Shown here piece after piece: positions 16,532 to 25,051 of a stretch of 64,000 bases of DNA. Each line of letters begins with the position of its first letter. The stretch's first letter is position 1. The position numbers and the translations under genes were made by a program. The DNA comes from Listeria monocytogenes (GTDB lineage Bacteria; Bacillota; Bacilli; Lactobacillales; Listeriaceae): positions 1,256,001 to 1,320,000 of the forward strand of contig NZ_CP168900.1 of assembly GCF_041765605.1 (NCBI RefSeq), written 5' to 3'. The notes beneath the pieces were generated by a model. That model searched no databases. It saw only the letters and a program-made list of their open reading frames with translations, and had not been told where the DNA came from.

Positions 16532-16951
16532 ATGCATCTACAAGCGCACAAAAAACATAAACAACATGCCTTTGATAGCTACTGTAAAAAAATATTAAGG
16601 AATGAGACGAGAAATATCTACAAAGAAATTGAACGTCTAAAAAAATATGAAGTGTCCATGGAGAGTTTGTCAGAAAAAGAATTAGGTAAACATGTTATAT
16701 ATGAAAGTAACATGTCTAGTGAGTTTTTATTCTTCGTCGAAAATGTAGGTATGGTAATAGTAACGGGAGAAATCATCGCAGAAGCTATTAAATTATTACC
16801 AAAAGAAAAACAAGCTATCATATTACTCTCCTATATTCTCGGTATGTCTGATAGGAAAATTGCGGAAGAATTGAACTTAGTTAGACGCACTGTTTCACGC
16901 AGGAGAAATAGAACGTTAGCAGAATTAAAAAAGATAATGGAGGAAGACTAG
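16532..16951 (+). CDS. Tn916 Orf7-like sigma-factor-related regulator
   Basis: A protein of 139 residues with a C-terminal sigma-70 region-4-like helix-turn-helix (LLPKEKQAIILLSYILGMSD, then RKIAEELNLVRRTVSRRRNR). Its overall layout, including FFVENVGMVIVTGEIIAEA before the helix-turn-helix, matches Orf7 of Tn916-family conjugative elements, which regulates transfer genes with Orf8. It starts behind CAGGAGGTG, two bases before the next gene in the pair. No integrase, excisionase or transfer gene is present nearby. Confidence 0.75.
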   Translation: MHLQAHKKHKQHAFDSYCKKILRNETRNIYKEIERLKKYEVSMESLSEKELGKHVIYESNMSSEFLFFVENVGMVIVTGEIIAEAIKLLPKEKQAIILLSYILGMSDRKIAEELNLVRRTVSRRRNRTLAELKKIMEED

Positions 16952-16953
16952 AA

Positions 16954-17196
16954 ATGAATGAAACAACGCAGAGAAAAAATAGACTAGTACCTTACGAAAC
17001 AATTGTTGCTGCATCAGAGGGAGATATAGAAGCAATTGGAGCAGTTTTGGACCACTATACGGGCTATATTACAACATTATCTACAAGAGTATTATTTGAT
17101 GAATATGGAAATCCGCACGCTTGTGTAGATGAAGATTTGCGGCGCAGAATCGAAGCGAAATTAGTTGCGAAATTGTTGCTGTTTAATGCTTCGTGA
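16954..17196 (+). CDS. Tn916 Orf8-like helix-turn-helix protein
   Basis: An 80-residue protein with PYETIVAASEGDIEAIGAVL, DHYTGYITTLSTR and DEYGNPHACVDEDLRRRIEA, the conserved signature of Tn916 Orf8-type helix-turn-helix proteins. It starts two bases after the Orf7-like gene with a GGAGG site inside that gene. Together the pair is the regulatory core of a conjugative transposon whose other parts are missing. Confidence 0.75.
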   Translation: MNETTQRKNRLVPYETIVAASEGDIEAIGAVLDHYTGYITTLSTRVLFDEYGNPHACVDEDLRRRIEAKLVAKLLLFNAS

Positions 17197-17322
17197 AACA
17201 GAAAAATATAATGTAATGAACGACAAAATCGGGAGTTAAAGTAAATAATTAAATTCTATTATTTTGAATGAAGCATTCGTTTATGTTTAAATATATTTTT
17301 TCTATTGTATTGGAGAGTTTTG

Positions 17323-17421
17323 AAAAACGTAACAGGAACAAAAGATGATGTGGGCTATGATTTAGTTCAATTGAGCAACAAAAGTATATATGGGGAGTCT
17401 AGGTTAGGAATCAGTTGATAA
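17323..17421 (+). pseudogene. Short coding remnant, possible toxin C-terminus
   Basis: A frame running KNVTGTKDDVGYDLVQLSNK and on to a stop has protein-like composition but no start signal or length. Its place just before immunity-like genes suggests a fragment of a polymorphic toxin tail. The rest of the gene-free span 17197-17702 holds a terminator and a second remnant. Confidence 0.35.
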
Positions 17422-17456
17422 ATGTTACTGATATGAAAGAGCTAAATTTAATAAAA

Positions 17457-17502
17457 AGAACTATTAGTGTAAAAAATGTAAGCACTAGTAGTTCTTTTTT
17501 TG
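17457..17502 (+). terminator. Terminator in the toxin-remnant region
   Basis: A thirteen-base stem AGAACTATTAGTG/CACTAGTAGTTCT (one wobble pair) is followed by TTTTTTT. No intact gene precedes it closely, so it probably ended a deleted gene. Confidence 0.85.
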
Positions 17503-17565
17503 TCACTTGATTTCTTGCTGCCAATAAAAATATAGTGTTAAATATTAACAGTTTCAATATAAAGA

Positions 17566-17658
17566 GCTAGCAAATATGGATCCTATTTACCCAATAGAAC
17601 AACTCAATTGAATGCAAATGGAACTTTACAAATAATAACTTCCATTTGTATACTAAAG
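17566..17658 (+). pseudogene. Second short coding remnant, possible toxin C-terminus
   Basis: A frame reading ASKYGSYLPNRTTQLNANGT then LQIITSICILK has bacterial-protein character and lies about 45 bases before an immunity-like gene, where the C-terminal toxin domain would be expected in an intact locus. There is no start codon or ribosome site. This is an inference from context. Confidence 0.35.
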
Positions 17659-17702
17659 ATACACATGAAAGTATTACATGATTTAACAAAGGATGAACGT
17701 AA

Positions 17703-18071
17703 ATGCAAAGAAAAGTAGAAGAAATTAATCTTTTAGTTAGAGAGGCTCGCCTATGGTTTGACTTTGATATTTCATCATTTAATGGTCATGAACTTGAAAT
17801 TATTGGTGGGATAGACCTTAGTTATTTTTATGAAATAGAAATTAAATTTAGCAATGTTAGTTTTTTGTCAGGATATACTTCCTTACATATAGACACTTCA
17901 AAAGATTTTCTTTTTGTACACAAAGGTAGTTATGAAACTTCGCGGATGAATCTTCCTAAAGTTAGAGATAATTCATATATCTTTGAATTTAAAACGGACG
18001 ATATAGACGATCTACCTTTTATAGTTATGGCAGAGCAAATAGAATATAAATACGAGCGAGTAAATCTATAA
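17703..18071 (+). CDS. Putative orphan immunity protein
   Basis: A protein of 122 residues, acidic and beta-rich, beginning MQRKVEEINLLVREARLWFD and then FDISSFNGHELEIIGG. Size, low pI and location beside SUKH-3-like and Imm51-like genes fit an immunity protein of a polymorphic toxin system; a distant relation to the Imm50 group is possible but I cannot confirm it. It starts with ATG after AAAGGATG. A 15-codon frame with a good GGAGG site follows at about 18094 and overlaps the next start. Confidence 0.5.
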   Translation: MQRKVEEINLLVREARLWFDFDISSFNGHELEIIGGIDLSYFYEIEIKFSNVSFLSGYTSLHIDTSKDFLFVHKGSYETSRMNLPKVRDNSYIFEFKTDDIDDLPFIVMAEQIEYKYERVNL

Positions 18072-18139
18072 AACTTACTGGAGGATAACAGCATGAATGA
18101 GGATGCAGTTCAATTAAATATTCTTGAGAGGATAAACAT

Positions 18140-18595
18140 ATGAACTATACATTTGATGAGCGGGTAACCAAAATACTACGACAAAATGATTGGTATCCCG
18201 ATAGATCTATAAATATTAATAACTACCGTCGCATTTTAGAGGAGAAAAATTATTATTTGAATCAAGGTGCGGAGAGATTTTTAAGTAATATAGGTGGGTT
18301 AATCATAACGCATGAAGCTTACTCTGACATTAATGATAAGGATGTTTCGGTGTTTGATCCTTCTAAACCAACAGCGTGGCTAGATCCTGCATGGGTAAAA
18401 GAATGTTATGAGGACATCATAAAAGAAAAGTTATGCCCAGTTGGAGTTGGTTTTTCTGAGCATATGATCTTTTTCGTTTCCGAATCCGGTGGCTTTTACG
18501 GTGGCTATGATGACTATTTTTGCTTAATAGGTGACAGTGTGGAGAGTGGGCTGTTGAACTTATTTAAAGATCATAATTTTATTAGTTTGAATTAG
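18140..18595 (+). CDS. SUKH-3-like immunity protein
   Basis: A protein of 151 residues. WYPDRSININNYRRILEEKN near residues 18-37 and RFLSNIGGLII near 45-56 match the SUKH-3 pattern (W-y/f-P-x-R-x-v-d, then F-L-x-x-x-G-G-L). The C-terminal GFSEHMIFFVSESGGFYGGY, then DDYFCLIGDS, also fits. SUKH proteins bind and neutralise C-terminal nuclease or other toxins of contact-dependent systems. The start codon overlaps a TGA of a 15-codon frame. No matching toxin gene is intact. Confidence 0.7.
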   Translation: MNYTFDERVTKILRQNDWYPDRSININNYRRILEEKNYYLNQGAERFLSNIGGLIITHEAYSDINDKDVSVFDPSKPTAWLDPAWVKECYEDIIKEKLCPVGVGFSEHMIFFVSESGGFYGGYDDYFCLIGDSVESGLLNLFKDHNFISLN

Positions 18596-18603
18596 TTCAA
18601 AAT

Positions 18604-18705
18604 TTCAATGACGGAGTAGGTCTTCCTAGCAAAGCGAATACATCATTAAAAGTGCTACTTATGAAGCTCGGAACAAGCGAATTGTATGAAATTGGTATGA
18701 AATGA
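18604..18705 (+). pseudogene. Third short coding remnant between immunity genes
   Basis: A frame reading FNDGVGLPSKANTSLKVLLM then KLGTSELYEIGMK ends in TGA. It lacks a start signal. Placement between two immunity genes matches arrays built by repeated addition of toxin-tail plus immunity cassettes. Confidence 0.35.
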
Positions 18706-18809
18706 GATTAAATGTACTTTTAACGGATAAATTTTTTACAATAGGGCTAAATTTTGTTAAAGTATAAAATGAAAAACAACGAAGTTATAACTAAAGGAGC
18801 CAACACTTC

Positions 18810-19172
18810 ATGGAAAATTACGTATCAATAGTAAAAGTCGAAAACAATCTTTCCGTGTGCTTTTACAACAGCTCGGAGAAAGTAGTAGCAATTGCGAAGA
18901 AAATGAATGAGATTAACAAAGATGCTTATATGCATGGTTACAATTGGGAAGCATTTTTTAACTACTATTTACCTAAATATGCTCCAGAGGTCTTAGAAGG
19001 AATGGGCTCTGATCCGGAAGCGGAAATGTATGTGGCGTATTACACGCTATCACCTGAAACTGAGGCACGAGCAGAAAAACTTGTTCAAGTAATTACGAAT
19101 CTCATCGAGAACGAAGAACTACTTTATCAAATAATTGAAAATGAAGGCAATAATATTAGTTGGGATAATTAA
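18810..19172 (+). CDS. Imm51-like immunity protein
   Basis: A protein of 120 residues with SIVKVENNLSVCFYNSSEKV at the N-terminus, MHGYNWEAFFNYYLPKYAPE near residues 43-62 and YVAYYTLSPETEARAEKLVQ near 75-95, a set matching the Imm51 immunity family. A good AAAGGAG site precedes the ATG. Its last 23 codons are duplicated downstream at 19424-19492. Confidence 0.7.
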   Translation: MENYVSIVKVENNLSVCFYNSSEKVVAIAKKMNEINKDAYMHGYNWEAFFNYYLPKYAPEVLEGMGSDPEAEMYVAYYTLSPETEARAEKLVQVITNLIENEELLYQIIENEGNNISWDN

Positions 19173-19312
19173 TCCTTTTTCAAAAAAATCCTTATCTATT
19201 TGTTTGTATAGTATTAGCAAGAGGTGAAGAACCTGTATAATATAATTGACGATATTTTAAAGCATTAGATCCTATTGGCAGATGCTCTTAAAACGTTAAA
19301 CAGTAAAATAAA

Positions 19313-19413
19313 AAATCTCTAAAACATTTGAAACTCTTTGTAATTAAAAGGTGAATGTTTTAGAGATTTTTTTATCTTGCATTTCCCATTTTTATTCCGT
19401 TGTTTTTGTGGCA
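19313..19413 (+). repeat. Island-flanking repeat, copy B, containing a terminator hairpin
   Basis: A sixteen-base perfect stem AAATCTCTAAAACATT/AATGTTTTAGAGATTT runs into TTTTTTT (19313-19373), then a segment ends in TTCCGTTGTTTTTGTGGCA. It aligns along its whole length with 12788-12890. Base changes inside the stem of copy A are partly compensated by wobble pairs. Confidence 0.75.
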
Positions 19414-19423
19414 AATTTTATTA

Positions 19424-19492
19424 AAACTAGTTCAAGTAATTACGAATCTCATTGAAAACGAAGAACTACTTTATAAAATAGTCAAAAATTAG
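19424..19492 (+). pseudogene. Truncated duplicate of the Imm51-like gene 3' end
   Basis: This encodes KLVQVITNLIENEELLYKIV then KN and a stop, nearly identical to the end of the intact gene (KLVQVITNLIENEELLYQII). At the DNA level it matches 19077-19145 with few changes. Its 5' part is replaced by repeat copy B, so the junction lies at about 19414-19424. The remainder up to 19839 (gene-free) shows only an isolated TATAAT at 19743 that could belong to the LRR gene promoter. Confidence 0.8.
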
Positions 19493-19839
19493 GACAAGCA
19501 GATTATTGAGATGATTGATCCTTTACTTTAATAATAATTTTTATGTAAACTCATCCTTTATTAGGTGTTCTATTGTATGACTTGAGAGTAGTTTTTTTGA
19601 GAATTTCAAGCAATAAATTTAAATATATTAGAGAGTCTAAAATTAGCACTAATCCCTAAAAAGATATGAACGATATGTGAACGATGATATCAAGAAATGA
19701 AAAAATCTCTATACTACATTCAAATTGTAAGCTTGGGACTGCTATAATTAGTACTTATTGAGGCGATATGATGCCACATACATTAAATACAGAATAAACT
19801 CATTCTTTAAGATAATAATTACATCTAAGGAGACTAATC

Positions 19840-22800
19840 ATGAAAAGAAAGATAAGTTCTATCATTGTAGTCGGGATAATGCTCTTTCAATCATTAACTA
19901 CGTATCCATTTATCACCGAAGCCAAAGAAAATGAACAAAAAGAAGAAATAAATAAACCCTCAAAAATAACTAAGGGATTAACTAATTCCCTAAAATACAC
20001 TAAGACAATTCTTGAAACAGGGGACACCTATGATAGTGTATTTCCTGACAGTGCTTTAGCTAAAGTAGTTGCTAAAGAAGCAACAGGGTCAGAGAATACA
20101 ACTCAGCTAGTAACACAAGCAGACCTGAATAAAATCAAATCTCTCAATGGTTATAATAAAGGAATCAGCGTATTAACAGGAATCGATTTGCTAGTCAATG
20201 TGACAAGTATAAGCTTGAATAATAATCAAGTAACAGACATTTCTCCAATAGATCAATTACCTAATTTAGTAAGCCTATCGGTAAAAAACAATCAAATTAG
20301 CAGTCTTATCTTAAATGCGCAAAATCAACTCCCGAAACTAACAACCATTGATATTGAAAATAATCCTGATCTTAATACTATCGATATCCAAGATCAACCC
20401 CAATTGATAGATGTAAAGACGTCCGGTTATACAGGATTACGCAAGTTAACAACGGTAATTGCCAAAAACAATCCAGAATTAGTCAATTTAGGCCAATACA
20501 CTATCCGAAATGTCTACTTTAGCCAAGTAGCAAGTTTAACGAAAGTTGAATTAGTCAATCTCCCTAAGGTAAGAAAAGTAAACCTTGAGTGGAACAGTAT
20601 TAATGAGCTAAAAGTTACTGATTTAGCCATTGAAGATCTGCCATTAGGAGAAAACGAATTAACAGATACAGTATTTGATAACATCCAAAATCTGCCTAAT
20701 TTAAAAACGTTAGACCTGTCAAAAAACCAACTAGAAGAAGTTGTGTTAGACAAAACGGATGTAGAAAATCTACCCAATTTGATGACACTAAATATACAGC
20801 AAAATTTGGCTATAAAATTGATAAATGTTCAAGAACAACCCCAATTGGTAGATGTAAAGACTTCCGATTATAAAGAATTATCTGCGTTAACAACAGTAAT
20901 TGCCAAAAATAATCCAGAATTAGTTAATTTAGGTTATCCCAGTATGCAAAATGTTTACTTTTACCTAGTAGCAAGTTTAACGAAAGTTGAATTAGTCAAT
21001 CTCCCTAAGGTAAGAAAAGTAAACCTTGAGAGGAACAGTATTAATGAGCTAAAAGTTACTGATTTGGCTATTGAAGATCTGCCATTAGAAGAAAATGAAT
21101 TAACAGATACTGTATTCGATAACATCCAAAATCTGCCTAACTTAAAAACGTTAGACCTGTCAAAAAACCAACTAGAAGAAGTTGTGTTAGACAAAACGGA
21201 TGTAGAAAATCTACCCAATTTGATGACATTAGATATACAGCAAAATTTGGCTATAAAATTGATAAATGTTCAAGAACAACCCCAATTGGTAGATGTAAAG
21301 ACTTCCGATTATAAAGAATTATCTGCGTTAACAACAGTAATTGCCAAAAATAATCCAGAATTAGTTAATTTAGGTTATCCCAGTATGCAAAATGTTTACT
21401 TTTACCTAGTAGCAAGTTTAACGAAAGTTGAACTTGCTAACCTTCCAAAAGTAAGAGCAGTTCGATTGGAACGTAATAGCATCAATCAGATTGAACTAAA
21501 TAATTTAGTTTCAGTAAAAGACGTGAATCTAAATACTAACAAAATAACAAATGATAGTATAGAGAAATTTAAAGGCATGCCTATACTAGCAACTTTAAAT
21601 TTAAACAAAAACCAAATTACCAATATAAATATGCTTGATGATTTCCCAGAAATGACTACTTTAAATATTGATTTAAACTCCGTCAGTGTTTTACCAAGTA
21701 ACCTTAAAACAAAGATGCCAAAACTATCGAGAATTAGTGCATTAAATCAAACAGTTACTTTAGATAAAGCAATTGTAGTGGATGATTCCGATTTAATTAT
21801 TAATAATGAGATTAGTAATTTTGGAAAGTTAACCGATCCAAGCCCAATATCAAATTTTGGAACTTACGCAAATGAAAAAATAACTTGGTCGTCTGAAAGA
21901 ATTAAAAATTTAACAGAGGTTAGTTTTAAGTTTTCTGAGCTAATTAATGTGACTGGTATAGATGGAACTTTTTCAGGAAAAGTAACACAACCATTTAAAA
22001 AATCAACTACACCAGTAATTAATGCAGATTCCGAAATTCATTATCCGCAAGGGACAAAAAAAACAGAAGCAGAGTTTTTAAAGGATATTCAAGCGCAAAC
22101 AACGGATGATTTATCCATTAAAAGCGATTTTGAAATAATGGTGAATCTCAAGAAAGTAGGAAAATACACAGTAATATTAAACGTAGAGAATATGGATGGA
22201 ACTAAAGCTAATCCAAAAGAAGTGACTGTTTATATTGATGCTGTACAAGGTGCAAATATAACTGTGAAATATGAAGACAAATCAGGGAATAAACTTGCAG
22301 AAAATAGTATATTAACTGGAAATGTCGGTGAAGAATATAGTTCAAGTGAAAAAGAAATTTTAGGTTATACACTAACTGAAATTCCAACAAATGCACAAGG
22401 AGAATTTAGTTTAGAAGAACAGACTGTGACATATATCTATTCGAAAAATCCCGTTCCAGCTAAAGACATCACGGTACAATATACCGATGAAGATGGAATA
22501 GAACTAGCACCAACCGAAACATTATCAGGTAATTTTGATGAAAATTATGTTACAACAGCGAAGACTTTTACAGGATACGAATTAATTGAAACTCCGAGCA
22601 ATGCAGAAGGAAAGTTTAGCGAAAATGCACAAACAGTGACCTATGTGTATCGCGCGATTAAAGCAGATCCAATTTTAGCAAAAGAAGTTACGGTGAACTA
22701 CCAGGACGAATTAGGAGCTAAAATTAGTGAAACGGAAGTATTAACTGGTGAAATTGGTGAAACATACACAACAGTGGCTAAAACAATAGATGGCTATACC

Positions 22801-23529
22801 TTAATTAAGAGCCCTATTAACGCTAGCGGGATTTTTAACGAAAATCCTCAAACGGTTACCTATGTGTATCAATTACAAAACAACCCAATAACAGCAAATA
22901 TCACTGTTAAACACTTGGATGAAAACAACAATGAGCTAGCACCGAGTGAGGTACTAAGTGGAATTGTCGATGAAGCATATACAACTAATCCAAAAGAAAT
23001 AAAAGACTATTCGCTAGTAAAAGTACCAACTAATGCTAGCGGAAAATTCACGACAGAAGCACAAACGGTGATTTATCACTATAAAAAGAACAGTATACAG
23101 ACATCATCTTATATTACTGTAAAATATGTAGATGAAACAGGGAAAGAGCTGGCCATAAGCGAGGTATTAAACGGAAACATTAATGATTCCTACGCAACTA
23201 CAGCTAAGGAAATTAAAGGCTACACGCTAGTGGAAAATCCCTCTAATGCAACTGGTAAATTTACAGATCAGGATCAAACTATAAAATATGTATATCGTGC
23301 TAATACAGATGAAGTAAATCTAGACCCAGATGTACCAGCGAGAAATCCCAATGGAGATATTCAACCAATGAATGATGCCCAACCACCAATTGAGGTTCCA
23401 AAATCCCTGCCTAAAACAGGTAGCCAGCCGGCAAATTTGATCTTTGGATTAGGAGTTTTACTAGTGTTTCTTAGTACCCAATGGCTACATCGAGATAAAA
23501 GAAAAAAAGATAAATCTCATAACTGCTGA
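19840..23529 (+). CDS. Internalin-like LRR, MucBP and LPKTG cell-wall protein
   Basis: A protein of 1229 residues. It has a signal peptide (1 to about 28), a cap region, then many 20-25-residue LRRs over about residues 100-640 (LNNNQVTDIS, LDLSKNQLEE, LNLNKNQITN type). A bacterial-Ig-like/linker part follows, then five MucBP-type repeats of about 68 residues from residue 805 (each with ITVKY-D, a central GY and a QTVTYVY end). The C-terminus has LPKTG at 1190, a hydrophobic segment and a Lys/Arg tail for sortase A. It would be exposed on the wall and likely bind host or mucin ligands. A 441-bp internal repeat makes part of the LRR array nearly identical. It starts behind AAGGAG. Confidence 0.88.
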   Translation: MKRKISSIIVVGIMLFQSLTTYPFITEAKENEQKEEINKPSKITKGLTNSLKYTKTILETGDTYDSVFPDSALAKVVAKEATGSENTTQLVTQADLNKIKSLNGYNKGISVLTGIDLLVNVTSISLNNNQVTDISPIDQLPNLVSLSVKNNQISSLILNAQNQLPKLTTIDIENNPDLNTIDIQDQPQLIDVKTSGYTGLRKLTTVIAKNNPELVNLGQYTIRNVYFSQVASLTKVELVNLPKVRKVNLEWNSINELKVTDLAIEDLPLGENELTDTVFDNIQNLPNLKTLDLSKNQLEEVVLDKTDVENLPNLMTLNIQQNLAIKLINVQEQPQLVDVKTSDYKELSALTTVIAKNNPELVNLGYPSMQNVYFYLVASLTKVELVNLPKVRKVNLERNSINELKVTDLAIEDLPLEENELTDTVFDNIQNLPNLKTLDLSKNQLEEVVLDKTDVENLPNLMTLDIQQNLAIKLINVQEQPQLVDVKTSDYKELSALTTVIAKNNPELVNLGYPSMQNVYFYLVASLTKVELANLPKVRAVRLERNSINQIELNNLVSVKDVNLNTNKITNDSIEKFKGMPILATLNLNKNQITNINMLDDFPEMTTLNIDLNSVSVLPSNLKTKMPKLSRISALNQTVTLDKAIVVDDSDLIINNEISNFGKLTDPSPISNFGTYANEKITWSSERIKNLTEVSFKFSELINVTGIDGTFSGKVTQPFKKSTTPVINADSEIHYPQGTKKTEAEFLKDIQAQTTDDLSIKSDFEIMVNLKKVGKYTVILNVENMDGTKANPKEVTVYIDAVQGANITVKYEDKSGNKLAENSILTGNVGEEYSSSEKEILGYTLTEIPTNAQGEFSLEEQTVTYIYSKNPVPAKDITVQYTDEDGIELAPTETLSGNFDENYVTTAKTFTGYELIETPSNAEGKFSENAQTVTYVYRAIKADPILAKEVTVNYQDELGAKISETEVLTGEIGETYTTVAKTIDGYTLIKSPINASGIFNENPQTVTYVYQLQNNPITANITVKHLDENNNELAPSEVLSGIVDEAYTTNPKEIKDYSLVKVPTNASGKFTTEAQTVIYHYKKNSIQTSSYITVKYVDETGKELAISEVLNGNINDSYATTAKEIKGYTLVENPSNATGKFTDQDQTIKYVYRANTDEVNLDPDVPARNPNGDIQPMNDAQPPIEVPKSLPKTGSQPANLIFGLGVLLVFLSTQWLHRDKRKKDKSHNC
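20400..21460 (+). repeat. 441-bp tandem repeat within the LRR gene
   Basis: The unit starting CCAATTGATAGATGTAAAGA at 20400 recurs at 20841 and 21282, a period of 441 bases or 147 codons; the third copy is partial and fades after about 21440. Copies 1 and 2 are close, and the starts of copies 2 and 3 are almost identical, indicating recent duplication or ongoing unequal recombination. Confidence 0.9.
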
Positions 23530-23543
23530 TAACATTTCTTGAC

Positions 23544-23574
23544 AAAACTCTCCTTATCCTAAGGAGAGTTTTTT
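23544..23574 (+). terminator. Terminator of the LRR protein gene
   Basis: AAACTCTCCTT/AAGGAGAGTTT forms a perfect eleven-base stem with a five-base loop, followed by T-rich DNA, 15 bases after the stop. Confidence 0.9.
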
Positions 23575-23651
23575 ATTTTACGCTTGAACATTCAAAAACA
23601 AGGGTATTAGTTAAGTGTTCTAAAAAAAGCTAATTGAAGGAGGATTTTTAC

Positions 23652-25010
23652 ATGAAAAAAATGCTACCTGAGAGTAAAGTAGAGGCAATTAGAAAAGAAG
23701 GATTTTTAAATCGAGCTGTTGAGGCATATCGATTTTTCTATCCAACTGTGTCCAATGTGTCTAATTTTAAAGCATTGAATGACTTAGGGATTACAGAAAA
23801 TCACGATTTCATTATTCAACTCACAACGCCTGATTTGAATGTATTGACGCAAAACTCAGATACACCATATTGCCTTGGAACGGGAAACACCGAGAATGGT
23901 CCAGTTGTTATCGAGTTGCCACAAGGCGCTATCGTTGGTGTGGCTGACGATATTAATTTTAAATTTATAACGAATATGGGATTAACAGGTGATGAGCAAG
24001 GGAAAGGTGCGAAATATTTATACTTACCACCTAATTATGATGGGGATATCCCGGAAGGCTACATAGTACGCAAACCTTCAAGCTATCGTTTCCTCATTTG
24101 TTTACGAGCGATGGTTCACCAAGCAAGTGATTATGAAAAAGCATTTGAACTCCTGAAAAAAGTGAAATTCTATCCATTAGAAGAAAAAGATAATAATCCA
24201 ACCAGTACATTCCACGATTTTTCGCATCGAAAAGCGATTTCGACACCATATTATGTCGAAGGGAAATTTGACTACTGGGAAGTTATTAAATGGGCGCTGG
24301 ATAATGATGAAACAGATCCAGAATATTACCAAATGTATGGCTTACTAAAAGCAATTGGTTTAGCGCCAAATAAAGAATTTAATCCTGAACCGGATAAAAA
24401 AGCTTTATTAATAGAAGCTGCCGAAAAAGCAGACAAGATGATGTTTGTGAATTCCTTTAATACGGATGATCCAGCTGCTATTGTTTGGCCAGGAAAGAAC
24501 TGGGAATGGGCTGTCTATGGTGAGAATAATGACTTCTATGAAAAAACGTATTTAAATCTTCCTGTAAGAGAGCGTTGGTTCTATCAAGCGACACTCGAAA
24601 CACACATGATGTTTATGCATAAAGTCGGATTTGGTTCCGTTTATATGCTTGGGGTGAAAGATAAAGAAGGAAACTATCTGGATGGGGGCAAAAGTTATAC
24701 ATTAAAAGTGCCAACACCAGTGCCAACGAGCATTTTCTGGTCGGTAACGGTTTATGAGATGGATACTCGTTCGGAAATTGTCACAGAGCAATTTATGCCT
24801 GCGCTTAACTCCATCAAAGATACGTTTGAAGTAGATGCTGACGGCAATACAACACTTTACTTTGGGCCAAATCCTCCAGAAGATGAGTCGCTTCCATGGA
24901 TTCAAACCGTTCCAGATGCCAATTGGTTCACGTATTTCCGTATTTACGGACCAACCGAACCAGCCTTTGACAATAGCTGGCAACTATATGATTTTGAAGA
25001 AGTTAAATAA
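23652..25010 (+). CDS. DUF1254/DUF1214 domain protein
   Basis: A protein of 452 residues from ATG at 23652, placed behind GAAGGAGG. The N-terminal part (about 20-150) with NSDTPYCLGTGNTENGPVVI fits DUF1254. The C-terminal part with MLGVKDKEGNYLDGGKSYTL, FWSVTVYEMDT and LYFGP-NPP fits DUF1214. There is no signal peptide, unlike many Gram-negative relatives. The biochemical role is unknown. It is monocistronic, flanked by terminators. Confidence 0.75.
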   Translation: MKKMLPESKVEAIRKEGFLNRAVEAYRFFYPTVSNVSNFKALNDLGITENHDFIIQLTTPDLNVLTQNSDTPYCLGTGNTENGPVVIELPQGAIVGVADDINFKFITNMGLTGDEQGKGAKYLYLPPNYDGDIPEGYIVRKPSSYRFLICLRAMVHQASDYEKAFELLKKVKFYPLEEKDNNPTSTFHDFSHRKAISTPYYVEGKFDYWEVIKWALDNDETDPEYYQMYGLLKAIGLAPNKEFNPEPDKKALLIEAAEKADKMMFVNSFNTDDPAAIVWPGKNWEWAVYGENNDFYEKTYLNLPVRERWFYQATLETHMMFMHKVGFGSVYMLGVKDKEGNYLDGGKSYTLKVPTPVPTSIFWSVTVYEMDTRSEIVTEQFMPALNSIKDTFEVDADGNTTLYFGPNPPEDESLPWIQTVPDANWFTYFRIYGPTEPAFDNSWQLYDFEEVK

Positions 25011-25012
25011 AC

Positions 25013-25050
25013 AAAAAGAGGCGTAACTTTTAATAGTTGCGCCTCTTTTT
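25013..25050. terminator. Convergent terminator
   Basis: The stem AAAAAGAGGCG(T)AAC... against ...GCGCCTCTTTTT lies between the stops of two converging genes and has A- and T-runs on both sides, so it can serve both. Confidence 0.85.
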
Positions 25051-25051
25051 A

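Noticed and set aside
16532-17196. Stand-alone sigma factor and anti-sigma pair
   Set aside because: The pair matches the Orf7/Orf8 arrangement of Tn916-like elements better than an ECF sigma/anti-sigma pair; the second protein has no membrane segment.
18094-18141. 15-codon frame with a GGAGG site between immunity genes
   Set aside because: Too short to support as a gene; it may be a remnant or a leader that couples translation to the SUKH-3-like gene.
20514-21218. Two similar leftward open frames inside the LRR gene
   Set aside because: They are antisense images of the 441-bp repeat, with no ribosome site; their similarity only reflects the repeat.
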